The notes below the pieces were generated by a model. It saw nothing but the letters and a program-made list of their open reading frames with translations, was not told the origin of the DNA and made no database searches. A program made the position numbers and the translations under genes. From Massilia kyonggiensis (GTDB taxonomy: Bacteria; Pseudomonadota; Gammaproteobacteria; Burkholderiales; Burkholderiaceae_D), in assembly GCF_024756235.1 (NCBI RefSeq), contig NZ_JANUGY010000004.1, positions 372,001-436,000 of the forward strand: DNA of 64,000 nucleotides, written 5' to 3'. Position 1 is the stretch's first letter. Each line of letters opens with the position of its first letter. Shown piece after piece: positions 42,113 through 50,374 of this stretch.

Positions 42113-43054
42113 TCAGCCGGCGCTGCCGGCGATGCGGTTGCGCCCCGCCCCCTTGGCGCGATACAGGCGCGTGTCTGCCAGATCGACGAGCCCCGCCGGC
42201 CGGTCCTGGCTGCCCGGCACGATCGTCGCCACACCCATGCTGCACGTGACGATCTCCGCCACGGACGATCCCGCATGCGGCAGCGCCGCCTGCGCCAGCC
42301 GCCGCGCGCACCGCTCCGCCACCGCCAGCGCCGCCGCCTCGTCCGTCGCGGGCAGCACGAGCGCGAATTCTTCCCCGCCCAGCCGCGCGCACAGATCGCG
42401 CGTGCGTGACGCCGCGCGGTCCAGCACGCGCGCGACTTCCCTCAGGCAGGCGTCGCCCTGCGGATGGCCATAGCGGTCGTTGTACTGCTTGAAGTAGTCG
42501 ATGTCGACGATCACGAGCGACAGCGGCTCACCCAGCGCCCGCGCCTTGCCCCATTCGACGTCCAGCATGCGGTCGAACATGCGGCGGTTGGCGATGCCGG
42601 TGAGCGGGTCGCGGTACGACAGCGCCTCCAGTTCCTTCTGCAGCTGCAGGATCTTGTCCTCGGCCCGTTTGCGCTCGCTGATGTCGAACATGAAGCCCAC
42701 GAGGCAGTCCACGCTGCCGTCCGGGCGGCGGATCACGTGCACGACGTCGCGGATCCAGACGTACTCGCCGTCGGCCGTCAGCGCGCGGTAATCGGCCTCG
42801 TGGTCGACGCCCTGCTGCGACTGGCTCACGCAGAAATCGACCGTCTTCTGCCGGTCTTCCGCATGGATGCGCGTGGCCCAGTCCTCCACCGTCTTCCAGC
42901 TGTCCTGCGGCCAGCCCAGCACCCGCTCGATCTGGGGCCCGATGTACGTGAAGCGCGCGGAGGCCCAGTCGATGCGCCAGGGGATCGCCTGCGTGGATTC
43001 GAGCAGGGTGCGGTAGACGCCGGCGTCGTCGCCGGTCTCGGAATGGGTGGTCAT
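42113..43054 (-). CDS. PAS domain-containing diguanylate cyclase
   Basis: Cytoplasmic protein of 313 aa: PAS domain with PAC (residues about 12-130, WRIDWASARFTYIGPQIERVLGWP ... GSVDCLVGFMFDISERKRAED) and GGDEF domain (150-310). Active site RLGGEEF (GGEEF at 226-230); the inhibition site RTRD is intact eight residues upstream, so product feedback should work. It makes c-di-GMP; the PAS ligand is unknown. Start at MTTHSETG with AGGAA upstream; an alternative nine codons earlier exists. Divergent from dps. Confidence 0.92.
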   Translation of the reverse strand: MTTHSETGDDAGVYRTLLESTQAIPWRIDWASARFTYIGPQIERVLGWPQDSWKTVEDWATRIHAEDRQKTVDFCVSQSQQGVDHEADYRALTADGEYVWIRDVVHVIRRPDGSVDCLVGFMFDISERKRAEDKILQLQKELEALSYRDPLTGIANRRMFDRMLDVEWGKARALGEPLSLVIVDIDYFKQYNDRYGHPQGDACLREVARVLDRAASRTRDLCARLGGEEFALVLPATDEAAALAVAERCARRLAQAALPHAGSSVAEIVTCSMGVATIVPGSQDRPAGLVDLADTRLYRAKGAGRNRIAGSAG

Positions 43055-43174
43055 GGCGTTCCTGCGGCTGAAAACCCTCATGTTACCGGAATGCCTGGCC
43101 TTTGGATCAGTGCCCATGCGGCGCGCGATAGATAGACTCCGCCTGTCATCCCATTTCCCACCACGAGGTCTCCC

Positions 43175-43723
43175 ATGGACAACCAACATACCCAGGACAA
43201 TGCCGGCGTCGTACAGGAATTCGGCGCGCTGGCGCCCGTGCGCATCGGCCTTTCCGAGCAGACCCGCTCGCAGAGCGTGCGCGCGCTGAACCGCCTGCTG
43301 GCGCACACGATGGCGCTGCGCGACGCGTACAAGAAGGCGCACTGGCAGACGTCCGGCGCCAACTTCTACGAGCTGCACCTGCTGTTCGACAAGCACTACG
43401 AAGAGCAGGTCACGATCATGGACGCCATCGCCGAGCGCATCCAGACCCTGGGCGGCGTGACGTTCGCGCTGGCCGGCGACATCGCCGGCGAATCGTCGAT
43501 CGCGCGCGCCCCGCGCGGCCGCGAATCGGCTCACGCCCAGCTGGAACGCCTGGCCGGCGCCCACGAGACGATCCTGCTGGATGCCCGCCCACTGGCCCGG
43601 GCAGCCTCCGACGCCGGCGACGACGGCAGCAACGACCTGATCGTCAGCCAGGTCGTGCGCGCCAACGAACTGCAAAGCTGGTTCATCGGCGAACACCTCG
43701 CGCGCCAGGCCGAACGCGGTTGA
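43175..43723 (+). CDS. dps: Dps-family DNA-binding ferritin-like protein
   Basis: Starvation-inducible DNA protection protein of 182 aa, dodecameric ferritin-like. The inter-subunit ferroxidase site is recognisable: KKAHWQTSGANFYELHLLFDKHYEEQ supplies His, Asp and Glu, followed by IMDAIAERIQTLGGV. It oxidises and stores Fe2+ with H2O2 and binds DNA. The N-terminal tail (MDNQHTQDNAGVVQEFG) is longer than in E. coli Dps but carries few Lys, so DNA binding may be modest. Single gene; an imperfect palindrome follows the stop. Confidence 0.93.
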   Translation: MDNQHTQDNAGVVQEFGALAPVRIGLSEQTRSQSVRALNRLLAHTMALRDAYKKAHWQTSGANFYELHLLFDKHYEEQVTIMDAIAERIQTLGGVTFALAGDIAGESSIARAPRGRESAHAQLERLAGAHETILLDARPLARAASDAGDDGSNDLIVSQVVRANELQSWFIGEHLARQAERG

Positions 43724-43725
43724 AT

Positions 43726-43743
43726 ATCATACTTTAGTGTGAT
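43726..43743. repeat. Imperfect 18-base palindrome between dps and histidine kinase gene
   Basis: ATCATACTTTAGTGTGAT is symmetrical at 14 of 18 positions, starting three bases after the dps stop and about 110 bases before the kinase start. A weak -10-like TATAGC lies at 43758-43763, so the palindrome would overlap its -35 region. It could be an operator or a terminator remnant. Confidence 0.3.
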
Positions 43744-43851
43744 GTCATATCCTTTTGTATAGCTGGACCCGGGCGGCCTTCGTCCCGACAATGACCATGG
43801 TGGCGCGGCATTCCGTCCGCACCACCCTGATCACCGGACGAGGAGCAGCCT

Positions 43852-44628
43852 ATGACCACCCACCCGCCCCCACTGGCCGCGAGCCTGGAACCCGAACGGC
43901 AGGCGCGCCTGGCCACGATCGGCCAGCTGGCCGCATCGATTGCCCACGAAGTCGACCAGCCGCTGGCCGCCATCGCGCTGCACGCCCACGCGGCGCTGCG
44001 TTGCATCGAACGCGCCCAGGCGCCGGCCCAGGCGCATGCCGCCCTGTGCGCCGTGCTGGAAGCGTCGCAGCGCGCCAGCGCCATCGTCAAGAGCGTGCGC
44101 GCCCTCGCGGGCCAGGCCCGTCCCGACCGCACCGCGTGCCGCCTTGACGCCGTCGTCGACGACGTGCTGGCCGAGTACGCGGCCGACCTGCGCCGCCACG
44201 CCATCGCCTGCCGCGTCACGCTGGCGCCCGCCGCGCGCACGGTGCAGGCCAGCCCCGTGCAACTGCGCCAGCTCCTGCGCAACCTCGTCGGCAATGCCGT
44301 CGATGCCCTGGCGCCCGTGCGCGGGCGGTCGCGCTTGTTGACCATCCGCGCCCGCGTGGGCGCCGGCGGCGAGATCGTCGTCACCGTGCGCGACAACGGC
44401 ACCGGCATGGATGCGGCCACCGCCGCACAAGTCTTCGATCCGCTCGTCACGAGCAAGCCGCACGGCCTCGGCCTGGGCCTCGCGATCTGCCGCGCCATCG
44501 CCGATGCGCATGGCGGCCGCCTGTGGCTGGACGCCAATCCGGACCACGGCGCCACGGCCGGCTTCGCGCTGCCGCGCACCGCGCCCGCGCAGCCGTCCAC
44601 CGCACACGAGGAGGCCGTCCATGAATGA
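43852..44628 (+). CDS. Cytoplasmic sensor histidine kinase, FixL-like transmitter
   Basis: Histidine kinase of 258 aa consisting almost only of the transmitter: H-box SIAHEVDQPLAAIALHAHAAL with phospho-acceptor His32 (the HE-x-x-QPL type seen in FixL/DctB), N-box NLVGNAVDALAP, G1 DNGTGMDAA and G2 GLGLGLAI. There is no sensor, PAS or transmembrane region before it, so the input must come from a partner protein or be lost. The response regulator start lies 8 bases inside its end, showing translational coupling. Confidence 0.9.
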   Translation: MTTHPPPLAASLEPERQARLATIGQLAASIAHEVDQPLAAIALHAHAALRCIERAQAPAQAHAALCAVLEASQRASAIVKSVRALAGQARPDRTACRLDAVVDDVLAEYAADLRRHAIACRVTLAPAARTVQASPVQLRQLLRNLVGNAVDALAPVRGRSRLLTIRARVGAGGEIVVTVRDNGTGMDAATAAQVFDPLVTSKPHGLGLGLAICRAIADAHGGRLWLDANPDHGATAGFALPRTAPAQPSTAHEEAVHE

Positions 44629-45253
44629 CCCGCGCCCCATCACCGTGCTGATCGCGGACGACCACCCGCTGATCCGGGCCGGCCTCGCCGCGCTGATCGG
44701 CGCCGAGCCGGCGCTGCAACTGATCGGCGAAGCGGGCGACGCCGTCGCCGCCGTCGAGCACTACCTGCGCCTGCGGCCGGACGTCATGCTCGTCGACCTG
44801 AACATGCCGGGCGGCGGCGGCGTCGAGGCGATCCGCAAGATCCGCGCGATCGTGCCGGACGCCCGCATCGTCATCCTCACGACCTACGACGGCGACGAGG
44901 ACGTGCACCGGGGCCTGCTGGCCGGCGCCAGCGCCTACCTGCTCAAGCAGTCGGGCCTCGACGAGGTGCTGCAATGCGTGCGCCAGGTGGCCGCCAACCG
45001 CCGCTACCTCGCGCCCGGCCTGGCCGAGAAGCTGGCCGGCCGCGTGGATGCCAACCGCCTCTCGCGCCGCGAACTCGAGATCCTCGCGCACCTGTCGGCC
45101 GGCATGAGCAACAAGATGATCGCGCGTACCGAGAACATCGGCGTCGGTACCGTCAAGTACCACGTCAACAACATCCTGTCGAAGCTGAACGTCTCGTGCC
45201 GCACCGAGGCGGCCTGCGTGGCGGCGCGGCGGGGGCTGATCCACGCGTACTGA
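44621..45253 (+). CDS. NarL/FixJ-type response regulator (partner of preceding kinase)
   Basis: Two-domain regulator of 210 aa: receiver with acidic pair ADDHP (residues 12-16) and phospho-Asp59 in VMLVDLNMPG, Thr in VILTTYDG, Lys in YLLKQS; LuxR-type HTH (about 145-205) with LSRRELEILAHLSAGMSNKMIARTENIGVGTVKYHVNNILSKLNV. Activates or represses unknown promoters on phosphorylation by the adjacent kinase. Closely related in sequence to the second regulator of this region, suggesting an old duplication. Confidence 0.92.
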   Translation: MNDPRPITVLIADDHPLIRAGLAALIGAEPALQLIGEAGDAVAAVEHYLRLRPDVMLVDLNMPGGGGVEAIRKIRAIVPDARIVILTTYDGDEDVHRGLLAGASAYLLKQSGLDEVLQCVRQVAANRRYLAPGLAEKLAGRVDANRLSRRELEILAHLSAGMSNKMIARTENIGVGTVKYHVNNILSKLNVSCRTEAACVAARRGLIHAY

Positions 45254-45256
45254 CGG

Positions 45257-45553
45257 TCAACCTTCGACCAGATAGGGCGCCGCGCCGCCCGCCGTCTCCT
45301 TGAACAGCCGCCGGATCACGCGGCTGAGCGATGCGTGCGGCTTGCCGCCCTTGCGCAGCAGCGGGTAGCCGCCCGACAGGCGCAGGCCGTCGAAGAACGT
45401 GACCTCGTAGTCGACGCGGCTGTCGCGCCGGGCTTTCTCCGCCCACGCGGCGAGGATGCGGTTGGCCATCCGGAATTCGCTGACGACGGCGGTCGCGCCG
45501 GCGTCGGCGGACAGGCGGATGCGGACGACGTCGATGGGTTCTGGGGTATGCAC
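45257..45553 (-). CDS. Conserved hypothetical protein, 98 aa
   Basis: Small soluble protein starting from GTG (VHTPEPIDVVRIRLSADAG) with a GGAG nine bases upstream. Sequence: ATAVVSEFRMANRILAAWAEKARRDSRVDYEVTFFDGLRLSGGYPLLRKG, then a basic C-terminal helix region (ASLSRVIRRLFKETAG). Alternating strands and helices suggest a compact alpha/beta domain. No family recognised. Lies between two two-component pairs, opposite in direction. The REP-like hairpin is just upstream of it. Confidence 0.55.
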   Translation of the reverse strand: MHTPEPIDVVRIRLSADAGATAVVSEFRMANRILAAWAEKARRDSRVDYEVTFFDGLRLSGGYPLLRKGGKPHASLSRVIRRLFKETAGGAAPYLVEG

Positions 45554-45595
45554 GATGTTGGCTCCGGCTTCTGATGTGGCTGGGCTGGCAAAATT

Positions 45596-45637
45596 CGGGG
45601 TCAGAGCGCAAAAAAGCAGATTCGCGCTCTGACCCCG
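45596..45637. repeat. REP-like inverted repeat hairpin
   Basis: CGGGGTCAGAGCGC (45596-45609) and its perfect complement (45624-45637) form a 14-pair stem with a 14-base AT-rich loop. The GGGTCAGAGCGC core is typical of REP/RAYT-associated palindromes scattered in beta- and gammaproteobacterial genomes. It lies between divergent genes and could also end transcription from both sides. A RAYT transposase is not in the window. Confidence 0.55.
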
Positions 45638-45766
45638 GTGCTGCCGACTTTGCCTTGATGCTAGCGTCCGTTCAGGCCTTTTGCCCCACCCATTTGGCGG
45701 GGCCTCGTCCAGATAGGTGGAATCTTGTACAATCTTGCCCTGTACCGCCCCCACAGACCGCACCGC

Positions 45767-46402
45767 ATGAACCCTCCCAGCGCCACGCCGATCCGCGTCC
45801 TGATCGCGGACGACCACCCGATGATGCGCGAAGGCATAGCCGCTTCACTGACCGCGCACGGCAACATCGAGGTCATCGCGCAGGCCTGCGACGGCGACGA
45901 GGCGATCCGCTTTTTCACGAACTGGCGCCCCGACGTGGCCCTCGTCGACTTGCAGATGCCCGGCAAGGACGGCCTCGAAGCCATCCGCGCCATCCGCAGC
46001 CTGCATCCGGACGCCCGCCTCGTCGTGCTCACGACCTATGACGGCGACGCCCGCATCGCGGCCGCGCTCAAGGCCGGCGCCTCCGCCTACCTGCTGAAGA
46101 ACGTCCCCGGCCGCGAACTGGCGGCCACCGTGCGCGAGGTGCACAACGGCTCGCACATCCTGCCCCAGGCGCTGCGGCGCGAGGTCGCGATCCACTACGC
46201 CGGCGACGCGCTGTCGCCGCGCGAGCTGGACGTGCTGCGCCTCGCGGCCGTCGGCCATTCGAACCGCGCCATCGGCGAACAGCTGCACATCGGCGAGACG
46301 ACGGTCAAGACGCACATGAGCACGATCCTCGTGAAGCTGGGCGCGAACGACCGCGCGCACGCCGTCACGCTGGCCGTGCAGCGCGGCTTCATCGACCTCT
46401 GA
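45767..46402 (+). CDS. NarL/FixJ-type response regulator (partner of following kinase)
   Basis: Response regulator of 211 aa: receiver with ADDHP (14-18), phospho-Asp61 in VALVDLQMPGKDG, Thr/Lys in VVLTTYDG and YLLKNVPG; LuxR-type HTH with LSPRELDVLRLAAVGHSNRAIGEQLHIGETTVKTHMSTILVKLGAN. The kinase gene follows 11 bases after its stop, so they form one transcript. An in-frame ATG 42 bases upstream was rejected because the added residues precede the conserved beginning of the receiver. Confidence 0.92.
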   Translation: MNPPSATPIRVLIADDHPMMREGIAASLTAHGNIEVIAQACDGDEAIRFFTNWRPDVALVDLQMPGKDGLEAIRAIRSLHPDARLVVLTTYDGDARIAAALKAGASAYLLKNVPGRELAATVREVHNGSHILPQALRREVAIHYAGDALSPRELDVLRLAAVGHSNRAIGEQLHIGETTVKTHMSTILVKLGANDRAHAVTLAVQRGFIDL

Positions 46403-46413
46403 CCGGCACCGCG

Positions 46414-49374
46414 ATGCGCCGCCGCCATTGTCTCGTCCGCGCGCTCGCGGCCGTCCTGCTGCTGGCCGCCGGATCCGCATCCGCGGCGCCGGACGGTTTT
46501 GCCGACTACCACCACACGCAGTGGACGGCGGCCGACGGCGTGCCGCCCGGGATCGCCGCGCTGGCGCAGACCCGCGACGGCTGGCTGTGGCTCGGCACCG
46601 CCGACGGCCTGTACCGCTTCGACGGCCTCGCCTTCGAGCGCGTGCCGCTGCCGTCGCCGCCCGGGCGCAGCCGCGACCGCGTGTCCCAACTGTACGCGGC
46701 GCCGAACGGCGACCTGTACATGGCGCACCTCGCGGAAGGCGTCTCGGTGCTGCGCCGCGACGGCAGGTTCGAGGACCTGCCGCCCCAGCCGCCGGCCATC
46801 GGCGGGGCCGCCGACATGGCGGTCGACACGGACGGCACCCTGTGGACCATCAACGGCCCCGTGCTGCACCTCGTCGGCGGTACGTGGCGCATCGTCGCGG
46901 ACGGGCCGGACTGGGACACGTCCCGGCGCGGGAGCCTCGTCGTCGACGGTGCCGGGCGGCTGTGGGCGTTCAACGACAGCGGCGGCTGGCGCCTGGACCG
47001 GGCCGCCGGCCGTTTCGTCCGGATCGTCGACAGGCCGGGCATACCGCTGCTGGCGCCGGACGGCCGCCTGTGGATGCGCCAGCCCGGCGACACGCTGCGC
47101 CTGGTCGAAGGGTCCGGTGCCGGGCGGCCGGACACGTATGCACCGTCGGAAGGCCGCACGAGCGGGCACTTCGGCGCCGACGGCACGCTGTGGCTGCTCG
47201 CCTGCCCGCAGACGCTGTGCCGCGTGCCGAACGCCGGCGCGCGCAAGGAAGCGCGCTGGCCGGCCGCCCCAGCGATCGCCGAGCGGATCGCCGGCCCGGC
47301 GCAGGTCTCGGGCGTGGATGCCGGGACGATCCTGGAAGACCGCGAGGGCGACATCTGGATCGCGACCGAGACGGGCCTCGACCGCTTCCGCCGCAACCGC
47401 TTCCTCAAGAGCGGGCTGCCCGGCGGCGGCGTGCGCTACAGCCTCGCCACCGACACCGACGGCCGCACGTGGGCCGCCGACCGCGACACCGGCACCCTGT
47501 GGCGCCTCGTGCCGGATGCGCCGCCGGTGGCCGAACGCGGTCCCTGGACCACCGTCATCGCCAACGGCCCCGACGGCGCGCTGCTCGTCGGCGGCACGCG
47601 CCGCATCCAGCGCCGTCGCGGTGCCGCCGTCGAAGACATCCCGCTGCCGCCCGGTCCGGACGGCAAGCCGCGCGACTACGAGCTGTACGGACTGCTCGAC
47701 GACGGCAAGGTCTTGTGGACGGCATCGAACGAAACGGGGCTGATCGGCTGGCGCGACGGGAAGTGGCTGCCGCGTGCGTCCTTCAACCTGCCGCCCAAGA
47801 TCTACCAGTCCGCGCCCGCGGGTCCGGGCGGATTCTGGATGGCGACCGGCGACGGCAAGCTCGTACGCTATGACGACGGCAAGCTGGCATTCCGCGACCT
47901 CGGCCCCGTCGGCACGGCCAGTGCGCTGTTCGCGGGCACGGAACTGGTCGTCAGCGGCACCGGCGGCACCGCGGTGCTGCAGCAGGACGGCCTGCGCCTC
48001 CTGCACCCGCGCGAGCCGGGGGCGCTGCGCAACCTGTCCGGCATGCTCGTGACGGACGACGGCGACCGCTGGCTGAACGGCGCCGCGGGCCTCGTCCACG
48101 TGCGCGCCGCGGACTGGCGGCAGGCGCTGCGGGACCCCGACAAGGTGCTGCGCTACGAGCTGTTCAACACGCTGGACGGCTATCCCGGCCGCGCCGCCTT
48201 CGAAAACCGGTCGCGCGGCATCGTCAGCGCCGACGGCCGCAACCTGTGGCTGACCGCGACGGGCGGCGTCGTGCGCCTCGACCTCGCCCAGCTGCGCCGC
48301 AACCGCGTCGCCCCGCAGGCCGTGATCCTCGGCGTGACCGCGGACGGCCGCAGCTGGCCGGCGCAAGGCACGGCGATGCTGCCGGCCGGCACCGACCATT
48401 TTCGCATCCAGTACACGGCGCCCGCGCTGCGCCTGCCGGAACGCGTGCGCTTCGAATACCGGCTCGACGGCGTCGACAGGACGTGGCTCGATGCCGGCAC
48501 CCGCCGCGCCACGTCGTACACGAACATCGGTCCCGGCGACTACGTGTTCCGCGTGCGCGCCGTGAACGAGGACGGCGTGCCGGGCGAGGCCGTGGCCACC
48601 CTGCCGCTGCGCGTCCTGCCAACGCTCGTGCAGACGTCGTGGTTCCGCCTCGCCTGCGCCGGTGCGCTCGCGCTGCTCGGCGTGCAGCTGTACCGCTACC
48701 GCATGCGCTACGTGACGCGCCGGCTCACGGAACGGCTGCAGGTCAAGACGGCCGAACGCGAGCGCATCGCCCGCACCCTGCACGACACCTTCCTCCAGAC
48801 CGTGCAAGGCCTCGTGCTGCGCGTCGATGCCGTCGCTGCGACCCTGCCGCCCGACGCCGGCGCGCGCCGCCAGCTGGAGAACGTGCTCGACGACGCAAGC
48901 CATGCCATCGGCGAAGGCCGCGAACAGCTGCAGGAACTGCGCGCGGGCGATGCCCACGTGCTGGAGGACGTGCTGGCCGACGCCATCGTCCGCCTCAGGC
49001 AGGCGCATGGCGCGCTCGCCGTCGACGTGCACGTGGACGGCGAGCGCCGGCCCCTGCTCGCGCCCGTCGCCGACGAGATCGCGGAGATCGCGCGCGAGGC
49101 GCTGCGCAACGCGTTCGCCCATGCGCACGCCGCCCGCATCCGCGTCACGCTGGTCTACGCGCGCCGCACGCTCACGTTATGCGTGGCCGATGACGGCTGC
49201 GGGATCCCGGAACCCGTGCGGCGCGACGGTGCACGCAGCGGACATTGGGGCCTCGTCGGCATGCGCGAACGGGCGGAACGCATCGGCGCCCGCCTCGACA
49301 TCGCCAGCGGCCCGCGCCAGGGCACGACGGTCACCCTGACGGTGCCCGGCGCGCATGCCTACGGCGCCGACTGA
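46414..49374 (+). CDS. Two-component sensor kinase with beta-propeller and Y_Y_Y domains
   Basis: Large membrane sensor of 986 aa. Signal peptide (MRRRHCLVRALAAVLLLAAGSASA), periplasmic two-bladed-repeat propeller (WTAADGVPPGIAALAQTRDGWLWLGTADGLYRFDG and several DGTLW/EDREGDIWIATETGLDRF repeats), a Y_Y_Y domain (FRIQYTAPALRLPERVRFEYRLDGVDRTWLDAG), one membrane span (ACAGALALLGVQLYRY), HisKA_3 H-box ERIARTLHDTFLQTVQ with His790, and HATPase with DDGCGIPEP and GHWGLVGM. Senses a periplasmic signal, probably a glycan fragment, as in similar kinases. Ends 16 bases into the convergent LysR gene. Confidence 0.92.
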   Translation: MRRRHCLVRALAAVLLLAAGSASAAPDGFADYHHTQWTAADGVPPGIAALAQTRDGWLWLGTADGLYRFDGLAFERVPLPSPPGRSRDRVSQLYAAPNGDLYMAHLAEGVSVLRRDGRFEDLPPQPPAIGGAADMAVDTDGTLWTINGPVLHLVGGTWRIVADGPDWDTSRRGSLVVDGAGRLWAFNDSGGWRLDRAAGRFVRIVDRPGIPLLAPDGRLWMRQPGDTLRLVEGSGAGRPDTYAPSEGRTSGHFGADGTLWLLACPQTLCRVPNAGARKEARWPAAPAIAERIAGPAQVSGVDAGTILEDREGDIWIATETGLDRFRRNRFLKSGLPGGGVRYSLATDTDGRTWAADRDTGTLWRLVPDAPPVAERGPWTTVIANGPDGALLVGGTRRIQRRRGAAVEDIPLPPGPDGKPRDYELYGLLDDGKVLWTASNETGLIGWRDGKWLPRASFNLPPKIYQSAPAGPGGFWMATGDGKLVRYDDGKLAFRDLGPVGTASALFAGTELVVSGTGGTAVLQQDGLRLLHPREPGALRNLSGMLVTDDGDRWLNGAAGLVHVRAADWRQALRDPDKVLRYELFNTLDGYPGRAAFENRSRGIVSADGRNLWLTATGGVVRLDLAQLRRNRVAPQAVILGVTADGRSWPAQGTAMLPAGTDHFRIQYTAPALRLPERVRFEYRLDGVDRTWLDAGTRRATSYTNIGPGDYVFRVRAVNEDGVPGEAVATLPLRVLPTLVQTSWFRLACAGALALLGVQLYRYRMRYVTRRLTERLQVKTAERERIARTLHDTFLQTVQGLVLRVDAVAATLPPDAGARRQLENVLDDASHAIGEGREQLQELRAGDAHVLEDVLADAIVRLRQAHGALAVDVHVDGERRPLLAPVADEIAEIAREALRNAFAHAHAARIRVTLVYARRTLTLCVADDGCGIPEPVRRDGARSGHWGLVGMRERAERIGARLDIASGPRQGTTVTLTVPGAHAYGAD

Positions 49375-50273
49375 TCCCCGCCGATGTAGTCCTCGACCCC
49401 GGCGACGAGCGCGTCGAACGCGACCCGGCAGCGCGGACTGGCGCGCAAGTCCTCGTGCATGGTCACCCACGTCTCGAGCCGGAACGTGAAGGCGTCCGGC
49501 AGCACGCGCACGAGCCCCGGCGCACGCGCGGCCAGCGGCACCTGGCACACGCCGATGCCGGCGCCGGCCCGCATCAATGCCAGCTGGGCCACGTCGCTGT
49601 CGGTGCGCAGCGCAAAACGGTCGCGCGCAAAACCCGGCAACGCCTTCGCGGCCTGGCGCACGAATGGCGTCGGACGGTCGTAGCCGATCAGCGCGTGGCT
49701 ACCGAGATCGTCGAGCGTGGCCGGCGTGCCGCGTCGATGCAGATAGTCGGACGTCGCATGCAGCCCCAGTTCGATGGCGCCGACGCGGCGCGCCACCAGC
49801 TGCTCCTGGCGCGGCGGCGTCATGCGCACGGCGATGTCGGCTTCGCGCTGCAGCAGGTCGTGCACGCGGTTCGACAGCACCAGTTCCACCTTCAGCGCCG
49901 GATGGCGCCGCGCCAGGTCGGCGACGATGGCCGGCATCACTTCCACGCCCACCACCTCGCTGACGCTGATCCTGACCGTGCCCGCTACCGCTTCCGCGCC
50001 GTCGCGCAGGCCGGACGCGGTGCGCTCCAGCGCGGCCGCCGTGCTTTCCATCGCCTCCGCATGCGCGCGCAGCGCGAACGCCGCTTCCGTGGGCAGCAAC
50101 CCGGTCTGCGACCGCGTGAACAGGACGAGGCCCAGCGCCGCTTCCAGCGCGGCGACGTGGCGCCCGACCGTGGGCTGCGCCACGCCGAGCTCGCGGGCTG
50201 CGCCCGACAGCGAGCCTGCGCGCAGCACGCCGAGAAAGGCGCGATACAGTTCCCATTCGATGTTCGAGGCCAT
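49359..50273 (-). CDS. LysR-family transcriptional regulator
   Basis: LysR regulator of 304 aa: HTH in WELYRAFLGVLRAGSLSGAARELGVAQPTVGRHVAALEAALGLVLFTRSQTG, then a substrate-binding domain (VRISVSEVVGVEVMPAIVADLARRHPALKVELVLSNRVHDLLQREADIAVRMTPP). Similar to LysR proteins controlling divergent NAD(P)-dependent oxidoreductases. Start chosen at MASNIEWELYRAF. It is divergent from the NmrA/epimerase gene 101 bases away, the probable target. Its 3' end overlaps the convergent sensor kinase. Confidence 0.9.
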   Translation of the reverse strand: MASNIEWELYRAFLGVLRAGSLSGAARELGVAQPTVGRHVAALEAALGLVLFTRSQTGLLPTEAAFALRAHAEAMESTAAALERTASGLRDGAEAVAGTVRISVSEVVGVEVMPAIVADLARRHPALKVELVLSNRVHDLLQREADIAVRMTPPRQEQLVARRVGAIELGLHATSDYLHRRGTPATLDDLGSHALIGYDRPTPFVRQAAKALPGFARDRFALRTDSDVAQLALMRAGAGIGVCQVPLAARAPGLVRVLPDAFTFRLETWVTMHEDLRASPRCRVAFDALVAGVEDYIGGDQSAP

Positions 50274-50374
50274 GGCGTTATACAAAAATGTTGAGCGGTT
50301 GGTACAGTCTATGCAATTCCATTGAGCCAGATCCGCGGTTACGCTGTCAACACTTTCAACGCACGGAGGACGAC

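Noticed and set aside
43724..43760. Terminator after dps
   Set aside because: The palindrome is imperfect and no T-run follows at the proper distance; kept only as an inverted repeat.
46195..49128. Long open frame antisense to the propeller kinase
   Set aside because: Low-complexity Ala/Arg/Val translation typical of the shadow strand in GC-rich genes; the kinase on the plus strand has all catalytic motifs.
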